Shown here in pieces: positions 18,203-26,619 of a stretch of 56,485 bases of DNA; positions within the stretch are counted from its first letter, which is position 1, and the number at the start of each line of letters is the position of its first letter. The position numbers were made by a program, and so were the translations under genes. Source of the DNA: Pseudomonadota bacterium (GTDB lineage: Bacteria; Pseudomonadota; Alphaproteobacteria; SHVP01); contig JADFIH010000004.1 in NCBI GenBank assembly GCA_022566715.1, positions 1 to 56,485 of the forward strand. The letters are read 5' to 3'. The notes beneath the pieces were generated by a model, which saw only the letters and a list, made by a program, of their open reading frames with translations, searched no databases and was not told the origin of the DNA.

Positions 18203-20080
18203 ATGACCTCACCCAAGGTTCTAATAGGGAGAGCCGCCGGTCATTATGCGTCTGGAAACCTGAAGACCGCCGCGAACCTCTGCCGGCGCGTTCTGAAGGA
18301 GTGGCCTCGTAACGCCGACGCCCTGCACCTTCTCGGCGTCGTGACCTACAAGGCGGGTGACTCGAGGCGGGCCGCGCGGTACCTCAAGGACGCTTTGGCG
18401 CAAGGCCGCGCGGACCCAGAGATTTACCGAAACCTGGGCTTCGCATTGCGCGACAGCGGCGACCCCGCGGGCGCGGCTCACAGCTACCGCGAGGTATTGG
18501 CTCTCACTCCCGGCGACCCGGTCTCGCATTTTCAGTTGGGGGTTATTTTTGCTGAGCGAGATGAGGCCGAGCAGGCGGTCTGGCATTTTGATCAGGTGCT
18601 TCTCCACGATCCAGAGAATGGTTTTGCGCAATACAACCGCGCCAAAGCTCTCCTCGCCCTCAGTCGGATCACGGAGGCGGAGCGGGGATACGCCTCGGCG
18701 TCACGTCTATTAGCCACGGACTACCGGGTCTATGCTGGTTGGGGAATGGCCTTGTCCATTTTGGAACGGCCCGAAGAGGCGCGGCGGAAGTTCGTTTTGG
18801 CGCTGGAACAGGAGCCCCCGCCTCCAATCACCACTGATTTGCTCGCGGGTATCGGGGGCACCTATCACGATCAAGGGGGTCTGGATGAGGCCCGCGCCAA
18901 GTATGAGGCCGCGCGCGAACGGGACCCGACACACCCCGACGCGGCGGCGGGCCTTGCGGCCGTTTACGACCGCGAGCGTGATTACCAGGGGTCGTACGAC
19001 CTGATCCGGCCATTTTCGGCGGAAAATCCTCCAAATGTGTCGGTTGTGGTCGCTTTCGCGCGGGTCGCCCCGCACTTCGGCGAAGCCGAAAAGGCCGTCG
19101 AACGGCTGGAAGCCGCCTTCGCGCAAGACTCCTTGCTCCCCCATCAAAACCGGCGCCTACATTTCGCCCTTGGGAAACTGAGGGACTCTGTGGGCGAATG
19201 GGACGCGGCCTTTCAGGACTATCGACTGGCCAACGAACTGTACGGCGACTCACACGATCCTGAGGTGTACACACAGATCACGGATCAAAAAATCAAGGCC
19301 TTTGGCCAAGCCGATGCGGCCCGATTGCGGCTCCGCAAATCGCCCTCGGAATTGCCTGTGTTTATCCTCGGTATGCCGCGCTCGGGCACGAGCCTGGTCG
19401 AACAGATACTGTCCTGTCATCCGCGCGTCGCCGGCGGCGGGGAACTCTTCACGCTCCCGAACATAGTTGGCGGCTTGCCCGGCCAACTCGGCATCGAAGC
19501 CGACCTTCGGTCCCTGATCGGACGGATCGACCCAGGCACCGTCGAGACGGCTGCCCGAACCTATGTCGAAGCGCTACGAGCCGTCGATCCGGGGGCTGCG
19601 CGCGTCACGGACAAACTGCCGCACAATTTCGAACACCTTTGGCTGATCGCCGCGGCTTTTCCAGGCGCCCCCATCATTCACTGCACGCGCCATCCGCTCG
19701 ACACCTGCCTGTCATGCTATTTCCAGGACTTTGCCGGCCGGCACGCCTACTCCCGCAATCTCACTCATCTGGGGCGCCACTACGCCGACTATCGCCGGCT
19801 CATGGGGCACTGGCGCGACACGCTCGATCTCAACATGATGGAGGTGGCCTACGAGGATGTAGTGCGGGACACCGAAGTCCTGAGCCGAAAGATTGTCGCG
19901 TTCTGTGGGCTTGACTGGGACCCCGCCTGCCTCGAGTTCCATGAAAACAGGCGCTACGTCGGGACGGCAAGTTTCGACCAGGTGCGCCGCCCAATCTATG
20001 CTCGGTCGGTGGGCCGGTATCGGCACTACGAACGCCACACCGGGGAGCTCAAGGACGCCCTTCAAGTGGCCGCGATCTAA
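18203..20080 (+). CDS. TPR-repeat sulfotransferase family protein
   Basis: A 625-residue fusion. Residues 1 to about 345 are tetratricopeptide-like repeats (DALHLLGVVTYKAGDSRRAA, PEIYRNLGFALRDSGDPAGA and others). The rest is a sulfotransferase domain with the 5'-phosphosulfate loop VFILGMPRSGTSLVEQIL (386-403) and a 3'-phosphate-binding region CTRHPLDTCLSCYFQDF. No signal peptide, so cytoplasmic. It would transfer sulfate from PAPS to an unknown acceptor; TPR-sulfotransferase fusions are common in marine alphaproteobacteria. It is monocistronic as far as can be seen and precedes the porin by 168 bases. Confidence 0.93.
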   Translation: MTSPKVLIGRAAGHYASGNLKTAANLCRRVLKEWPRNADALHLLGVVTYKAGDSRRAARYLKDALAQGRADPEIYRNLGFALRDSGDPAGAAHSYREVLALTPGDPVSHFQLGVIFAERDEAEQAVWHFDQVLLHDPENGFAQYNRAKALLALSRITEAERGYASASRLLATDYRVYAGWGMALSILERPEEARRKFVLALEQEPPPPITTDLLAGIGGTYHDQGGLDEARAKYEAARERDPTHPDAAAGLAAVYDRERDYQGSYDLIRPFSAENPPNVSVVVAFARVAPHFGEAEKAVERLEAAFAQDSLLPHQNRRLHFALGKLRDSVGEWDAAFQDYRLANELYGDSHDPEVYTQITDQKIKAFGQADAARLRLRKSPSELPVFILGMPRSGTSLVEQILSCHPRVAGGGELFTLPNIVGGLPGQLGIEADLRSLIGRIDPGTVETAARTYVEALRAVDPGAARVTDKLPHNFEHLWLIAAAFPGAPIIHCTRHPLDTCLSCYFQDFAGRHAYSRNLTHLGRHYADYRRLMGHWRDTLDLNMMEVAYEDVVRDTEVLSRKIVAFCGLDWDPACLEFHENRRYVGTASFDQVRRPIYARSVGRYRHYERHTGELKDALQVAAI

Positions 20081-20248
20081 CGAATATCGCGTGTTGCAGG
20101 CCCGCAACAGTGCGCGGCATTTGACACAGTGGCGGCTGGGTGCGCTTGACCTGCCGCAGTATCACTGGCCTTATTACCTCGTCCAAGTACCTGAGGGAAC
20201 AATCGACGCACACTAAAATACTGTGCGCATTTTTGAGAGAGGTTTGGA
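20081..20248 (+). promoter_or_regulatory. Porin upstream region with leader hairpin
   Basis: The gap holds the porin promoter by position. TTGACA at 20121 and TTGACC at 20146 are possible -35 boxes, but no matching -10 at 16-18 bases is convincing. A TAAAAT box sits at 20214. CGCACA (20207-20212) and TGTGCG (20222-20227) form a small hairpin 21 bases before the ATG. GAGAGAGG just ahead of the start is a strong ribosome-binding site. Confidence 0.4.
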
Positions 20249-21397
20249 ATGAAAAAATTACTCCTTGGAACCTCGGCTATTGTTGCGGCGGGCCTGTTGT
20301 CCACCGGCGCGATGGCCCAGGAAGGGTTCACCGTTACCGTAAGCGGTTTCTTCAACTTTAGCGCTGCTCTGATCAGTCAAGACGATGGTGTGGGTCAGCC
20401 CGGCGAGTTCATGCGTGACAACGCGTTCGGGCAGGACTCGGAAATCATCTTCCAGGCTAATCAGACGTTGGACAACGGCACGCGGGTCCGCGCCACGATC
20501 GAGCTGGAAGGCGAGACCGGGAGCGACCAAATCGACGAGACGTTCCTACGTTTCTCGAATGACGCTTGGGGCACGCTCGAATTGGGAAGCCGTGACAACG
20601 CTGCGAATAAGATGACCGTGTTCAGTCCGATCGGCGTTGGGGCTCACCTTATCGGTTGCACGACTTTCGCCCACGCCACGGCCCCCGGCACGGGTAATGT
20701 GGCGGGTTTCTACTGCGTAAACGGCGCGGGCGGCGACTCGATCAAGATCAATTACTTCACGCCGGTCATCAATGGCTTCCGGTTGGGCGTCAGTTACGAG
20801 CCTGAGCCTGGGATCGATGGCGGTGCGGGGGCCATCACGGGTGCGCCATCGGCCGATTCCGCTGCTCCGGGGACTGCGGGTGCGTTCGGTGAACAATACT
20901 CAGTTGCTGCGGAATACATCAATACATTTGGCGATGTGTCCTTCCGCGGGATGGTTGGGTTTACGCATTCGGAACAGGAAGTCACCCCGACGGCTGGAAG
21001 TTTTCTGGACGACTTTGACCTGTGGCATACCGGCGTAACTCTTTCGTTCGGGGCGTTCTCGATCGGCGGGATGTACCAATCCGGGGAAGTCAACCAGAAT
21101 ACCGGCACCGCGGTGAACGGGGATGACACCCGTATCCGCATAACCGCGACCTATTCCGTCGGCCCTTGGCTGCTGGGTGGCGGTTGGTCGGAGCGCAAGG
21201 TAGAAGACCGCATTGTCGGCGGCGTGAACGGCGAAGACAAGCTCACGAACTGGGGCGCCTCCGTCCGCAGGAGCCTTGGCCCCGGCGTTCAGGTTTCCCT
21301 CGGCTTCCGCAATTGGACTTGGGAAGACGACGACAATGCCATCGCCGCAGAGAACGATGCGAGTCATGTCTTCTTCGCGACGAACGTGAACTTCTAA
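20249..21397 (+). CDS. General porin (Gram-negative 16-strand type)
   Basis: A 382-residue outer-membrane protein. The signal peptide MKKLLLGTSAIVAAGLLSTG ends AMAQ with predicted cleavage near residue 23. The mature protein shows alternating beta-strand patterns, an early FTVTVSGFFNFSAALIS strand, ELGSRDNAANKMTVF in the constriction-loop region, and a C-terminal aromatic FFATNVNF matching the BAM recognition signal. It is followed by a strong intrinsic terminator, so it is a single-gene unit, consistent with high expression. Substrate selectivity cannot be inferred. Confidence 0.93.
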   Translation: MKKLLLGTSAIVAAGLLSTGAMAQEGFTVTVSGFFNFSAALISQDDGVGQPGEFMRDNAFGQDSEIIFQANQTLDNGTRVRATIELEGETGSDQIDETFLRFSNDAWGTLELGSRDNAANKMTVFSPIGVGAHLIGCTTFAHATAPGTGNVAGFYCVNGAGGDSIKINYFTPVINGFRLGVSYEPEPGIDGGAGAITGAPSADSAAPGTAGAFGEQYSVAAEYINTFGDVSFRGMVGFTHSEQEVTPTAGSFLDDFDLWHTGVTLSFGAFSIGGMYQSGEVNQNTGTAVNGDDTRIRITATYSVGPWLLGGGWSERKVEDRIVGGVNGEDKLTNWGASVRRSLGPGVQVSLGFRNWTWEDDDNAIAAENDASHVFFATNVNF

Positions 21398-21419
21398 GCG
21401 TAACAAGCTTGTGTGTTTT

Positions 21420-21450
21420 GAGAGCGGGCTTCGGCCCGCTCTCTTTTTTT
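21420..21450 (+). terminator. Rho-independent terminator of the porin gene
   Basis: A ten-base-pair GC-rich stem (AGAGCGGGC opposite GCCCGCTCT, closed by an outer G-C pair) with a TTCG tetraloop is followed by seven Ts. It starts 22 bases after the porin stop codon and is the clearest intrinsic terminator in the window. Confidence 0.95.
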
Positions 21451-21467
21451 GTGCCCCCGGGGCGGCC

Positions 21468-22079
21468 TCACTGGGTGGCTGCGCCGAGAGCACCGACGGC
21501 GGCGATGCCCACCGCCCCCCCAGCCAATAAACGCGCCGCCGTGCCGTCATTTACGCCTCCCAACGCATAGACCGGCAGGTCCACCGAACGAACCAGGGCG
21601 GCGAACCGCGTCGGGCCCAGGTTCGGGCGTCCGGGATGGCTTCCGGTCTTGAACACCGGCGCTAGGATGGCCGCGTCGGCGCCCGCCCGGCGCGCCCGCG
21701 CCAATCCGGCGGCCGAATGCGCCGCCGCCGTCACAATCCAATGCGATTTCGGCCGCTCGATCGAACCGGCGCGCGGAACTAGGGCCTCCGGATAATGAAT
21801 TCCGTCGGCCCCAACCGCTCGCGCTAACGCCGTGTCCGCACCGATCAGCAACAAGATCCCGCAGCGTCGGCACACCGCGCGCAACGCGCGCGCCAAGTCG
21901 GCCCGGCGTGGATTCTCATAATCGCGTAGGATGACCGCGCTGCCGCGCGGCAACGCGGCGGCGGCGGCGAGCGGGCTTTTCAATCGCACCCAGTCCGTCA
22001 TTAGGATCAGTGGCGGCAGGCCCCTCCGGCCGCTGGCCAAATTGAGCTGCAACGCTCTCTTTGCTAGGGTCAGGGGCAT
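21468..22079 (-). CDS. Divergent thiamine-phosphate-synthase-like (ThiE/TenI fold) protein
   Basis: A 203-residue TIM-barrel protein of the ThiE/TenI superfamily. The fold markers are LPPLILMTDWVRLKSPLAA at the N-terminus, AVGADGIHYPEALVP in the middle, DAAILAPVFKTGSHPGRP for the phosphate loop and VYALGGVNDGTAARLLAGGA at the end. Compared with true ThiE, the HLGQ segment reads HYPE and the usual NDR is missing, so thiamine-phosphate synthase activity is doubtful; a TenI-like or orphan role is possible. ATG 22079 is chosen for normal length; an in-frame start at 22151 would overlap divergent yggS. No thiamine genes are nearby. Confidence 0.78.
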   Translation of the reverse strand: MPLTLAKRALQLNLASGRRGLPPLILMTDWVRLKSPLAAAAALPRGSAVILRDYENPRRADLARALRAVCRRCGILLLIGADTALARAVGADGIHYPEALVPRAGSIERPKSHWIVTAAAHSAAGLARARRAGADAAILAPVFKTGSHPGRPNLGPTRFAALVRSVDLPVYALGGVNDGTAARLLAGGAVGIAAVGALGAATQ

Positions 22080-22135
22080 TTGTTTTGGCCAGTGCTCGGT
22101 ATTCCGGGGCCGAACTTGCCACGGCGGCGCCACGC

Positions 22136-22825
22136 ATGGGAAGCACACCAATTCTTCAAACCGATATCGCGGCGAATCTGCGGCAGGTCGCCTCGGCTAT
22201 GGTTGCGGCGCTCAACGCGGCTGATCGAAGCGGCGACAAGATCGATCTGGTGGCGGTCAGCAAGACCCATCCCGCGGAGCGCGTCCGTTTGGCCCTCGAA
22301 TCCGGCCACCAGCTCTTTGGCGAAAACCGTGTGCAGGAGGCAGGAGCCAAGTGGCCCGCCCTCAAAGAGGAGTTCCCACAGGCCCGCCTTCATTTGATTG
22401 GCCCACTGCAAACCAACAAGGTGCGCGGCGTCCTCCCCCTATTTGACGTGATCGAAACGGTGGACCGTCCCAAGTTGGCGCGTTCGTTGGCGGCTGAGAT
22501 GTCCCGCCAGGGGCGCAGGCCCATCTGTTTCGTTCAAGTGAACACCGGCGAAGAGGCGCAGAAAGCGGGCGTTTTGCCCGGCGAGGCGGACGCCTTCATC
22601 GAGCAATGCCGCGGGGATTTGGAGTTGCCGATCGCCGGCCTCATGTGCATCCCGCCAGTGAATGAAGAGCCGGCCATGCATTTTGCCCTGCTGGCTAAAA
22701 TCGCCGCGCGCAATGGGCTCTCCCGGCTCAGCATGGGGATGAGCCACGATTTTGAGACCGCGATCGAATTTGGCGCGACCGAAGTGCGCGTCGGAACCGC
22801 TATTTTCGGCCCGCGCGGTCCTTAG
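22136..22825 (+). CDS. YggS family PLP-binding protein
   Basis: A 229-residue pyridoxal-phosphate homeostasis protein of the YggS/PROSC family. K43 in LVAVSKTHP is the PLP-binding lysine; GENRVQEAGAKWP, LHLIGPLQTNK and the C-terminal LSMGMSHDFETAIEFGATEVR, shortened here to its parts, are family signatures. It has no catalytic partner domain and is thought to buffer free PLP. ATG 22136 gives the usual length; the longer frame from 22061 would overlap the start of the divergent ThiE-like gene. The divergent spacer is 56 bases. Confidence 0.94.
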   Translation: MGSTPILQTDIAANLRQVASAMVAALNAADRSGDKIDLVAVSKTHPAERVRLALESGHQLFGENRVQEAGAKWPALKEEFPQARLHLIGPLQTNKVRGVLPLFDVIETVDRPKLARSLAAEMSRQGRRPICFVQVNTGEEAQKAGVLPGEADAFIEQCRGDLELPIAGLMCIPPVNEEPAMHFALLAKIAARNGLSRLSMGMSHDFETAIEFGATEVRVGTAIFGPRGP

Positions 22826-22843
22826 GATCAGAACCAAGGCCGT

Positions 22844-23338
22844 TCATCGCCCAACCACGCATAATTTCGTTTCGGTATCGCAACTTTTTACAATCTCCAA
22901 GAAATCCGAGCGTTTCAGTGCGACACACCCCTCCGTGGATTCGAAATCGCCGGCGGCAAGATGCAGGAATATGGCGCTTCCCGCACCTGGACGCACCGGG
23001 TCGTCGTTGTGACCCAACACGATCAGAAGATCGTACAGGCGATCGTCACGCCACAGCGCCTCGGCCCGGGCGGGATAGGGCAGTGTGACGGGGCGATTAT
23101 AGAATGGGTCGGCCGGGTCGTCGCACCAACCGTCATCCCGTTCGATCGCGGCGGCCGGAAGGCCCGACTCGGGGGCTGATTCGCGGTCCGGCCGGTACAG
23201 CAACCGCCGCAGCGGAAAGCAGCCTTCCGGAGTGGCCATGTCCCCTTCGCGCTTCGCCACGCGAACTCCGGCCGCGCCAAGGGCACAGCGATAGACCCGG
23301 CCCTTCCACTCGAGCGTTCGGCCCAAAGTCACTTTCAT
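22844..23338 (-). CDS. L,D-transpeptidase catalytic-domain (YkuD) protein without signal peptide
   Basis: A 164-residue protein of the YkuD fold. H126 in IFLHLAA and C138 in STEGCVALK match the catalytic HxnSxGC motif of L,D-transpeptidases that crosslink or hydrolyse peptidoglycan peptides or attach proteins to it. No signal peptide or transmembrane segment is visible from ATG 23338, nor in the longer frame from 23392, which is unusual for a periplasmic enzyme. It converges on yggS with an 18-base gap. Similar short forms in alphaproteobacteria are annotated as L,D-transpeptidase family without experimental role. Confidence 0.86.
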   Translation of the reverse strand: MKVTLGRTLEWKGRVYRCALGAAGVRVAKREGDMATPEGCFPLRRLLYRPDRESAPESGLPAAAIERDDGWCDDPADPFYNRPVTLPYPARAEALWRDDRLYDLLIVLGHNDDPVRPGAGSAIFLHLAAGDFESTEGCVALKRSDFLEIVKSCDTETKLCVVGR

Positions 23339-23428
23339 GATTTCCGCACACACGGAATGCACCGGTCTCCAGATGTGCGCACATGAGTGCAAGACCCTAC
23401 AATATCTGGGGCCTGCTGGCGGGTCAGT

Positions 23429-24181
23429 TTAATCGAGCATTGGATCGAGAGGAAGAATTCCCAGCCGCGGAGGGGGCCCAGGTTCCATCGAAAGGGCTGT
23501 AGGGCTGGGCGAAGCGCCGGTGCCCCGTTGAAATTGCATTAGAATCCGGACGAGCTGTTCCGCCGAAAGGTCCTCCGCGCGAACCGCGCGTCCCGCCTGG
23601 ATTCGCTCGAACCGATCTTCAGCCGGCGCAGCGGCTTCCCTTCGCGACGAGTCTTCGTCATACGCCGCTGCCGGCACGTCAAGCGGTAGTGCGAACAGGC
23701 CGCTCCGCGCGGCCGCCACGGCGCCGAGGGTCGGCGCGCCAAAGGGCGGAACGGAGGCGCCCGGCACCGGCGATGCATCCACCCCTGACGCCGCGCCGCC
23801 ACCAAAAGGTGCGGCACTGGCGACCTGCGCCGGGGTGAAATCCGGTTCTTCGCCGCCACCATCGACCATCGCGAACACATGACCGCCGATGTCGGTTCCG
23901 CTGGCGTCTTCCACGACGACGTTGGCCAGCGCGGCCGCAAATCCGATCGGTCCGCCAAACAAACTGCCACCGATCAGGCGCGACCCCGGCGAGATCTCAT
24001 CGCCGGTGATCTTGCGATAGAGCCCCGAAAGGATAGGAATGTGCTGGAGCGGGTTGATGATGTCCAGGAAGTCGAAGAAGCCGAAGCCATCTTTGCCGAA
24101 GAAATCCTCCTTGCCGCCCGGCTTGGGGCGGCTTACCGCCGGTTCAGGCGCGTCGATACCGGGGAGATCTTCGATAGCCAT
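23429..24181 (-). CDS. Conserved-looking protein of unknown function
   Basis: A 250-residue protein I cannot assign. Residues 33-105 are conserved-looking and hydrophobic: FFDFLDIINPLQHIPILSGL, then a GDEISPGSRLIGG stretch, FGGPIGFAAALANVVVE and GTDIGGHVFAMV. This could be a membrane-associated hairpin or an amphipathic module. The second half is proline/alanine-rich and low in complexity, ending in PRLGILPLDPMLD. No signal peptide is evident. I have a recollection that the INPLQHIP segment recurs in other alphaproteobacterial hypothetical proteins, but that needs a search. A 142-base gap without clear signals follows upstream of it towards ribA. Confidence 0.75.
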   Translation of the reverse strand: MAIEDLPGIDAPEPAVSRPKPGGKEDFFGKDGFGFFDFLDIINPLQHIPILSGLYRKITGDEISPGSRLIGGSLFGGPIGFAAALANVVVEDASGTDIGGHVFAMVDGGGEEPDFTPAQVASAAPFGGGAASGVDASPVPGASVPPFGAPTLGAVAAARSGLFALPLDVPAAAYDEDSSRREAAAPAEDRFERIQAGRAVRAEDLSAEQLVRILMQFQRGTGASPSPTALSMEPGPPPRLGILPLDPMLD

Positions 24182-24323
24182 GGCGCATTCCTTCCCGCAA
24201 GATGGTTAGCAAGGGACGCGCCAACAACAATACTGTGTATTTCCAATTGCTTAGGCGGCCGAACGCCGCTGATCCGCGCAAAACCGGCAAAAATCTCCTA
24301 TTGTTCCGGTTCCGAAACTTTCC

Positions 24324-25475
24324 CTAGAGTTTGTGGCCGCGGCGGAGCGCCTTGGTCCGCAGGTAGCGTTCATTGTGATTATTGGGCGGAAAGGCATGGG
24401 GCACCCGCTCGGCCACGATAATTCCATGCCGTTCGAGCCCTTCGACTTTCTCCGGGTTATTGGTGAGAAGGCGTACACGGTCATATCCAAGGGCCCGCAA
24501 CATCTGCGCCGCGGGCAGAAAAATCCTTTCGTCGGCCTCGAATCCCAATCGTTCGTTGGCGTCCACGGTGTCAAAACCCTGGTCCTGCAGCCGGTAGGCC
24601 CGCAATTTGTTGATCAGGCCGATGCCGCGGCCCTCTTGAGCCAGGTAGATTAGAACTCCGCTACCCTGTTCAGCCATCAGGACGATGGCCCCCCGCAATT
24701 GCTGCCCGCAATCGCAGCGCAGGCTCTCCAGCAGGTCGCCGGTAAAGCACTCCGAGTGAAGGCGCGTGAGCACGGGTTGGCTGCGGTCGGGATCGCCAAC
24801 CACGATGGCCACATGCTCGACGCCGCCATCCGCCGGCCGGAACGCAATCAGGCGCGTGTTCTCCGCGCCCGCAAGGGGAACCTGGGCGCTTGTCACCGCC
24901 CGCAGGGTCAACGCGGAGTCATTCTCGTGTGCCGCCACATCGTCTGCCTGCACCACCAAGATATCGTGCCGGGCCGCCCAATCAGCCAGCTCGCGCGCCG
25001 AACCGGTCGGAACGCGCACGAGAAGCACGGCCGGGATGAGGCGCGCTAGTTTGCAAAGGGTGAGGGCGGCGGTGCTGCCCGGCCATGGATCGGATTCGAC
25101 CTCGAAGGGCCCGCGCAAGGGATTGTCCAAGTCCGTCATCGGGTCCGCCAATCCGCACAGGCCCGCTGTATTCAAATGCGGCGGCGGCGCAAGCACTACC
25201 GCATCGCGCCCGGTCGGCGCAATATTGAGAACCCGGGCGCGATGGGCCGAAAGGGCTATTCCAGCGCGGCCCGCGCCGGCCTCTTCGAGCGCCGCGATGG
25301 TCTCCTCGTCGGCTAGTTCGGTCGCCACCACGAGACAACCGGCCCCGCCGTCGAGAACCGCCACGGGGACGCCGCGCCGCACGTCGGCGACAGCGCGGCC
25401 TACTTGCCTGAACGCCCCCTTAGCCGCGGCGGGAGCGCCGGCATTGCTCTCTCCGGTGGGCATGATCACTCGCAA
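24324..25475 (-). CDS. ribA: GTP cyclohydrolase II with degenerate RibB-like N-terminal domain
   Basis: A 383-residue protein for the first step of riboflavin synthesis. The C-terminal GTP cyclohydrolase II domain has the zinc site HSECFTGDLLESLRCDCGQQ (C243, C254, C256) and the catalytic region LIYLAQEGRGIGLINKLRAY. Residues 1 to about 200 resemble the DHBP synthase (RibB) fold (NPLRGPFEVESDPWPGSTAA) but lack its acidic catalytic signature, so that half is probably non-catalytic, as in other alphaproteobacterial RibA proteins. GTG or ATG starts at 25475 and 25463 are both possible. It stands alone; no rib operon or FMN riboswitch is seen. Confidence 0.92.
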   Translation of the reverse strand: MRVIMPTGESNAGAPAAAKGAFRQVGRAVADVRRGVPVAVLDGGAGCLVVATELADEETIAALEEAGAGRAGIALSAHRARVLNIAPTGRDAVVLAPPPHLNTAGLCGLADPMTDLDNPLRGPFEVESDPWPGSTAALTLCKLARLIPAVLLVRVPTGSARELADWAARHDILVVQADDVAAHENDSALTLRAVTSAQVPLAGAENTRLIAFRPADGGVEHVAIVVGDPDRSQPVLTRLHSECFTGDLLESLRCDCGQQLRGAIVLMAEQGSGVLIYLAQEGRGIGLINKLRAYRLQDQGFDTVDANERLGFEADERIFLPAAQMLRALGYDRVRLLTNNPEKVEGLERHGIIVAERVPHAFPPNNHNERYLRTKALRRGHKL

Positions 25476-25670
25476 TAGCCGCCAAATCCGCCGGAAAACC
25501 CCGGAATCCTAGTGGCGGCGAAAGGTCCAATCCTCTCACATAAGGCCTACGCTGATACCCGGCAAGCGCTTTGGCCCGGGAGTCCGGAAACCAGAAAGAC
25601 CTTGCACGCCACGGCCCCGGGCGGCACGCTGTTTTTCGAGGGGAGACCCCAGGAGAGCCCAGGGAGAGCA

Positions 25671-26540
25671 ATGACCGGCGACACCGTCTTTGGAGCCTAT
25701 GACCGCGCGGCGCTCGACGCCCAATACGACAATCGTGCGCGGTACGCCGACCACGACGTCTATTTCCGCAATTGGGAGGCCGCGAACCAGGCGGCCCGCG
25801 GGATGCCGAATCTGCGTGCGAATATTTCCTACGGGCCCGGCCCCGAGGAGACGCTCGATATCTTCCCGGCCGGCGAAAGCCCGGCGCCGGTGCACGTCTT
25901 TATCCACGGAGGTTACTGGCAGCAGCGCACCAAGGACGACTTTAGCTTCGTCGCCCAAGGCCTGGTGCCCCTGGGGGCTCACACCGTCGTGATCAACTAC
26001 GCCTTGGCGCCACAGGTCACGATGGACGAGATCGTCCGCCAGAACCGTGCCGCATTGGCTTGGATTTGGCGGAACGCGCCTGACTTTGGCGGCGACCCGG
26101 ACCGGATCTTTGTTTCAGGCCATTCGGCCGGGGGTCACCTGGCCGCAATGGTCATGGCGGCCGACTGGACCGCGTTCGGCGATCATCTGCCGCCGGACCT
26201 CGGCAAGGGGGGCTGCGCCATCAGCGGCCTTTACGACCTCGAACCGATTCGCCTGACCTACCTGAACGATGCGTTGGGTTTGGACGCCGAAGCGGCGGCG
26301 CGCAACAGCCCCGTTCTCCATCCGCCGACGCGCAAGGCGCCAATCATCGTCGCCGTCGGCGCGGAGGAGTCCGAGGAGTACCACCGTCAAGCAGGGGATT
26401 TCGTCTCGGTTCTCACCAGTCGCGAGGTACCTTGCGAACACTTTATCGCGCCAGGGCTTAATCACTATTCGATTATCGATCAGTTCATGCGGCCGGACAC
26501 CGCACTTTCCTTGGCTGTTGGGCGGCAGATGGGCCTGTAG
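25671..26540 (+). CDS. Alpha/beta hydrolase, arylformamidase-like
   Basis: A 289-residue cytoplasmic hydrolase of the kynurenine formamidase/esterase branch. The oxyanion motif HGGYWQ is at 79-84, the nucleophile S152 is in SGHSAGGHL, and the C-terminal histidine is in APGLNHYSIIDQ. ATG 25671 follows AGGGAGAGCA and is preferred over the long upstream frame. No tryptophan-catabolism genes are adjacent, so N-formylkynurenine hydrolysis is only one possibility; a general short-chain esterase is another. Confidence 0.88.
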   Translation: MTGDTVFGAYDRAALDAQYDNRARYADHDVYFRNWEAANQAARGMPNLRANISYGPGPEETLDIFPAGESPAPVHVFIHGGYWQQRTKDDFSFVAQGLVPLGAHTVVINYALAPQVTMDEIVRQNRAALAWIWRNAPDFGGDPDRIFVSGHSAGGHLAAMVMAADWTAFGDHLPPDLGKGGCAISGLYDLEPIRLTYLNDALGLDAEAAARNSPVLHPPTRKAPIIVAVGAEESEEYHRQAGDFVSVLTSREVPCEHFIAPGLNHYSIIDQFMRPDTALSLAVGRQMGL

Positions 26541-26619
26541 CCGACCCCCCGCAGGCGTTCCGGTTCCCGGAAAACATGCTAGGATCGGCGAAACGCGCTC
26601 GCCTGACAGGGGAACCACC

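Noticed and set aside
20121-20175. Sigma-70 promoter for the porin
   Set aside because: Two TTGAC boxes exist but no -10 hexamer falls at the right spacing; only the region is annotated.
24182-24323. FMN riboswitch near ribA
   Set aside because: The gap is downstream of ribA, not upstream, and the upstream 195 bases show none of the conserved FMN-aptamer blocks.
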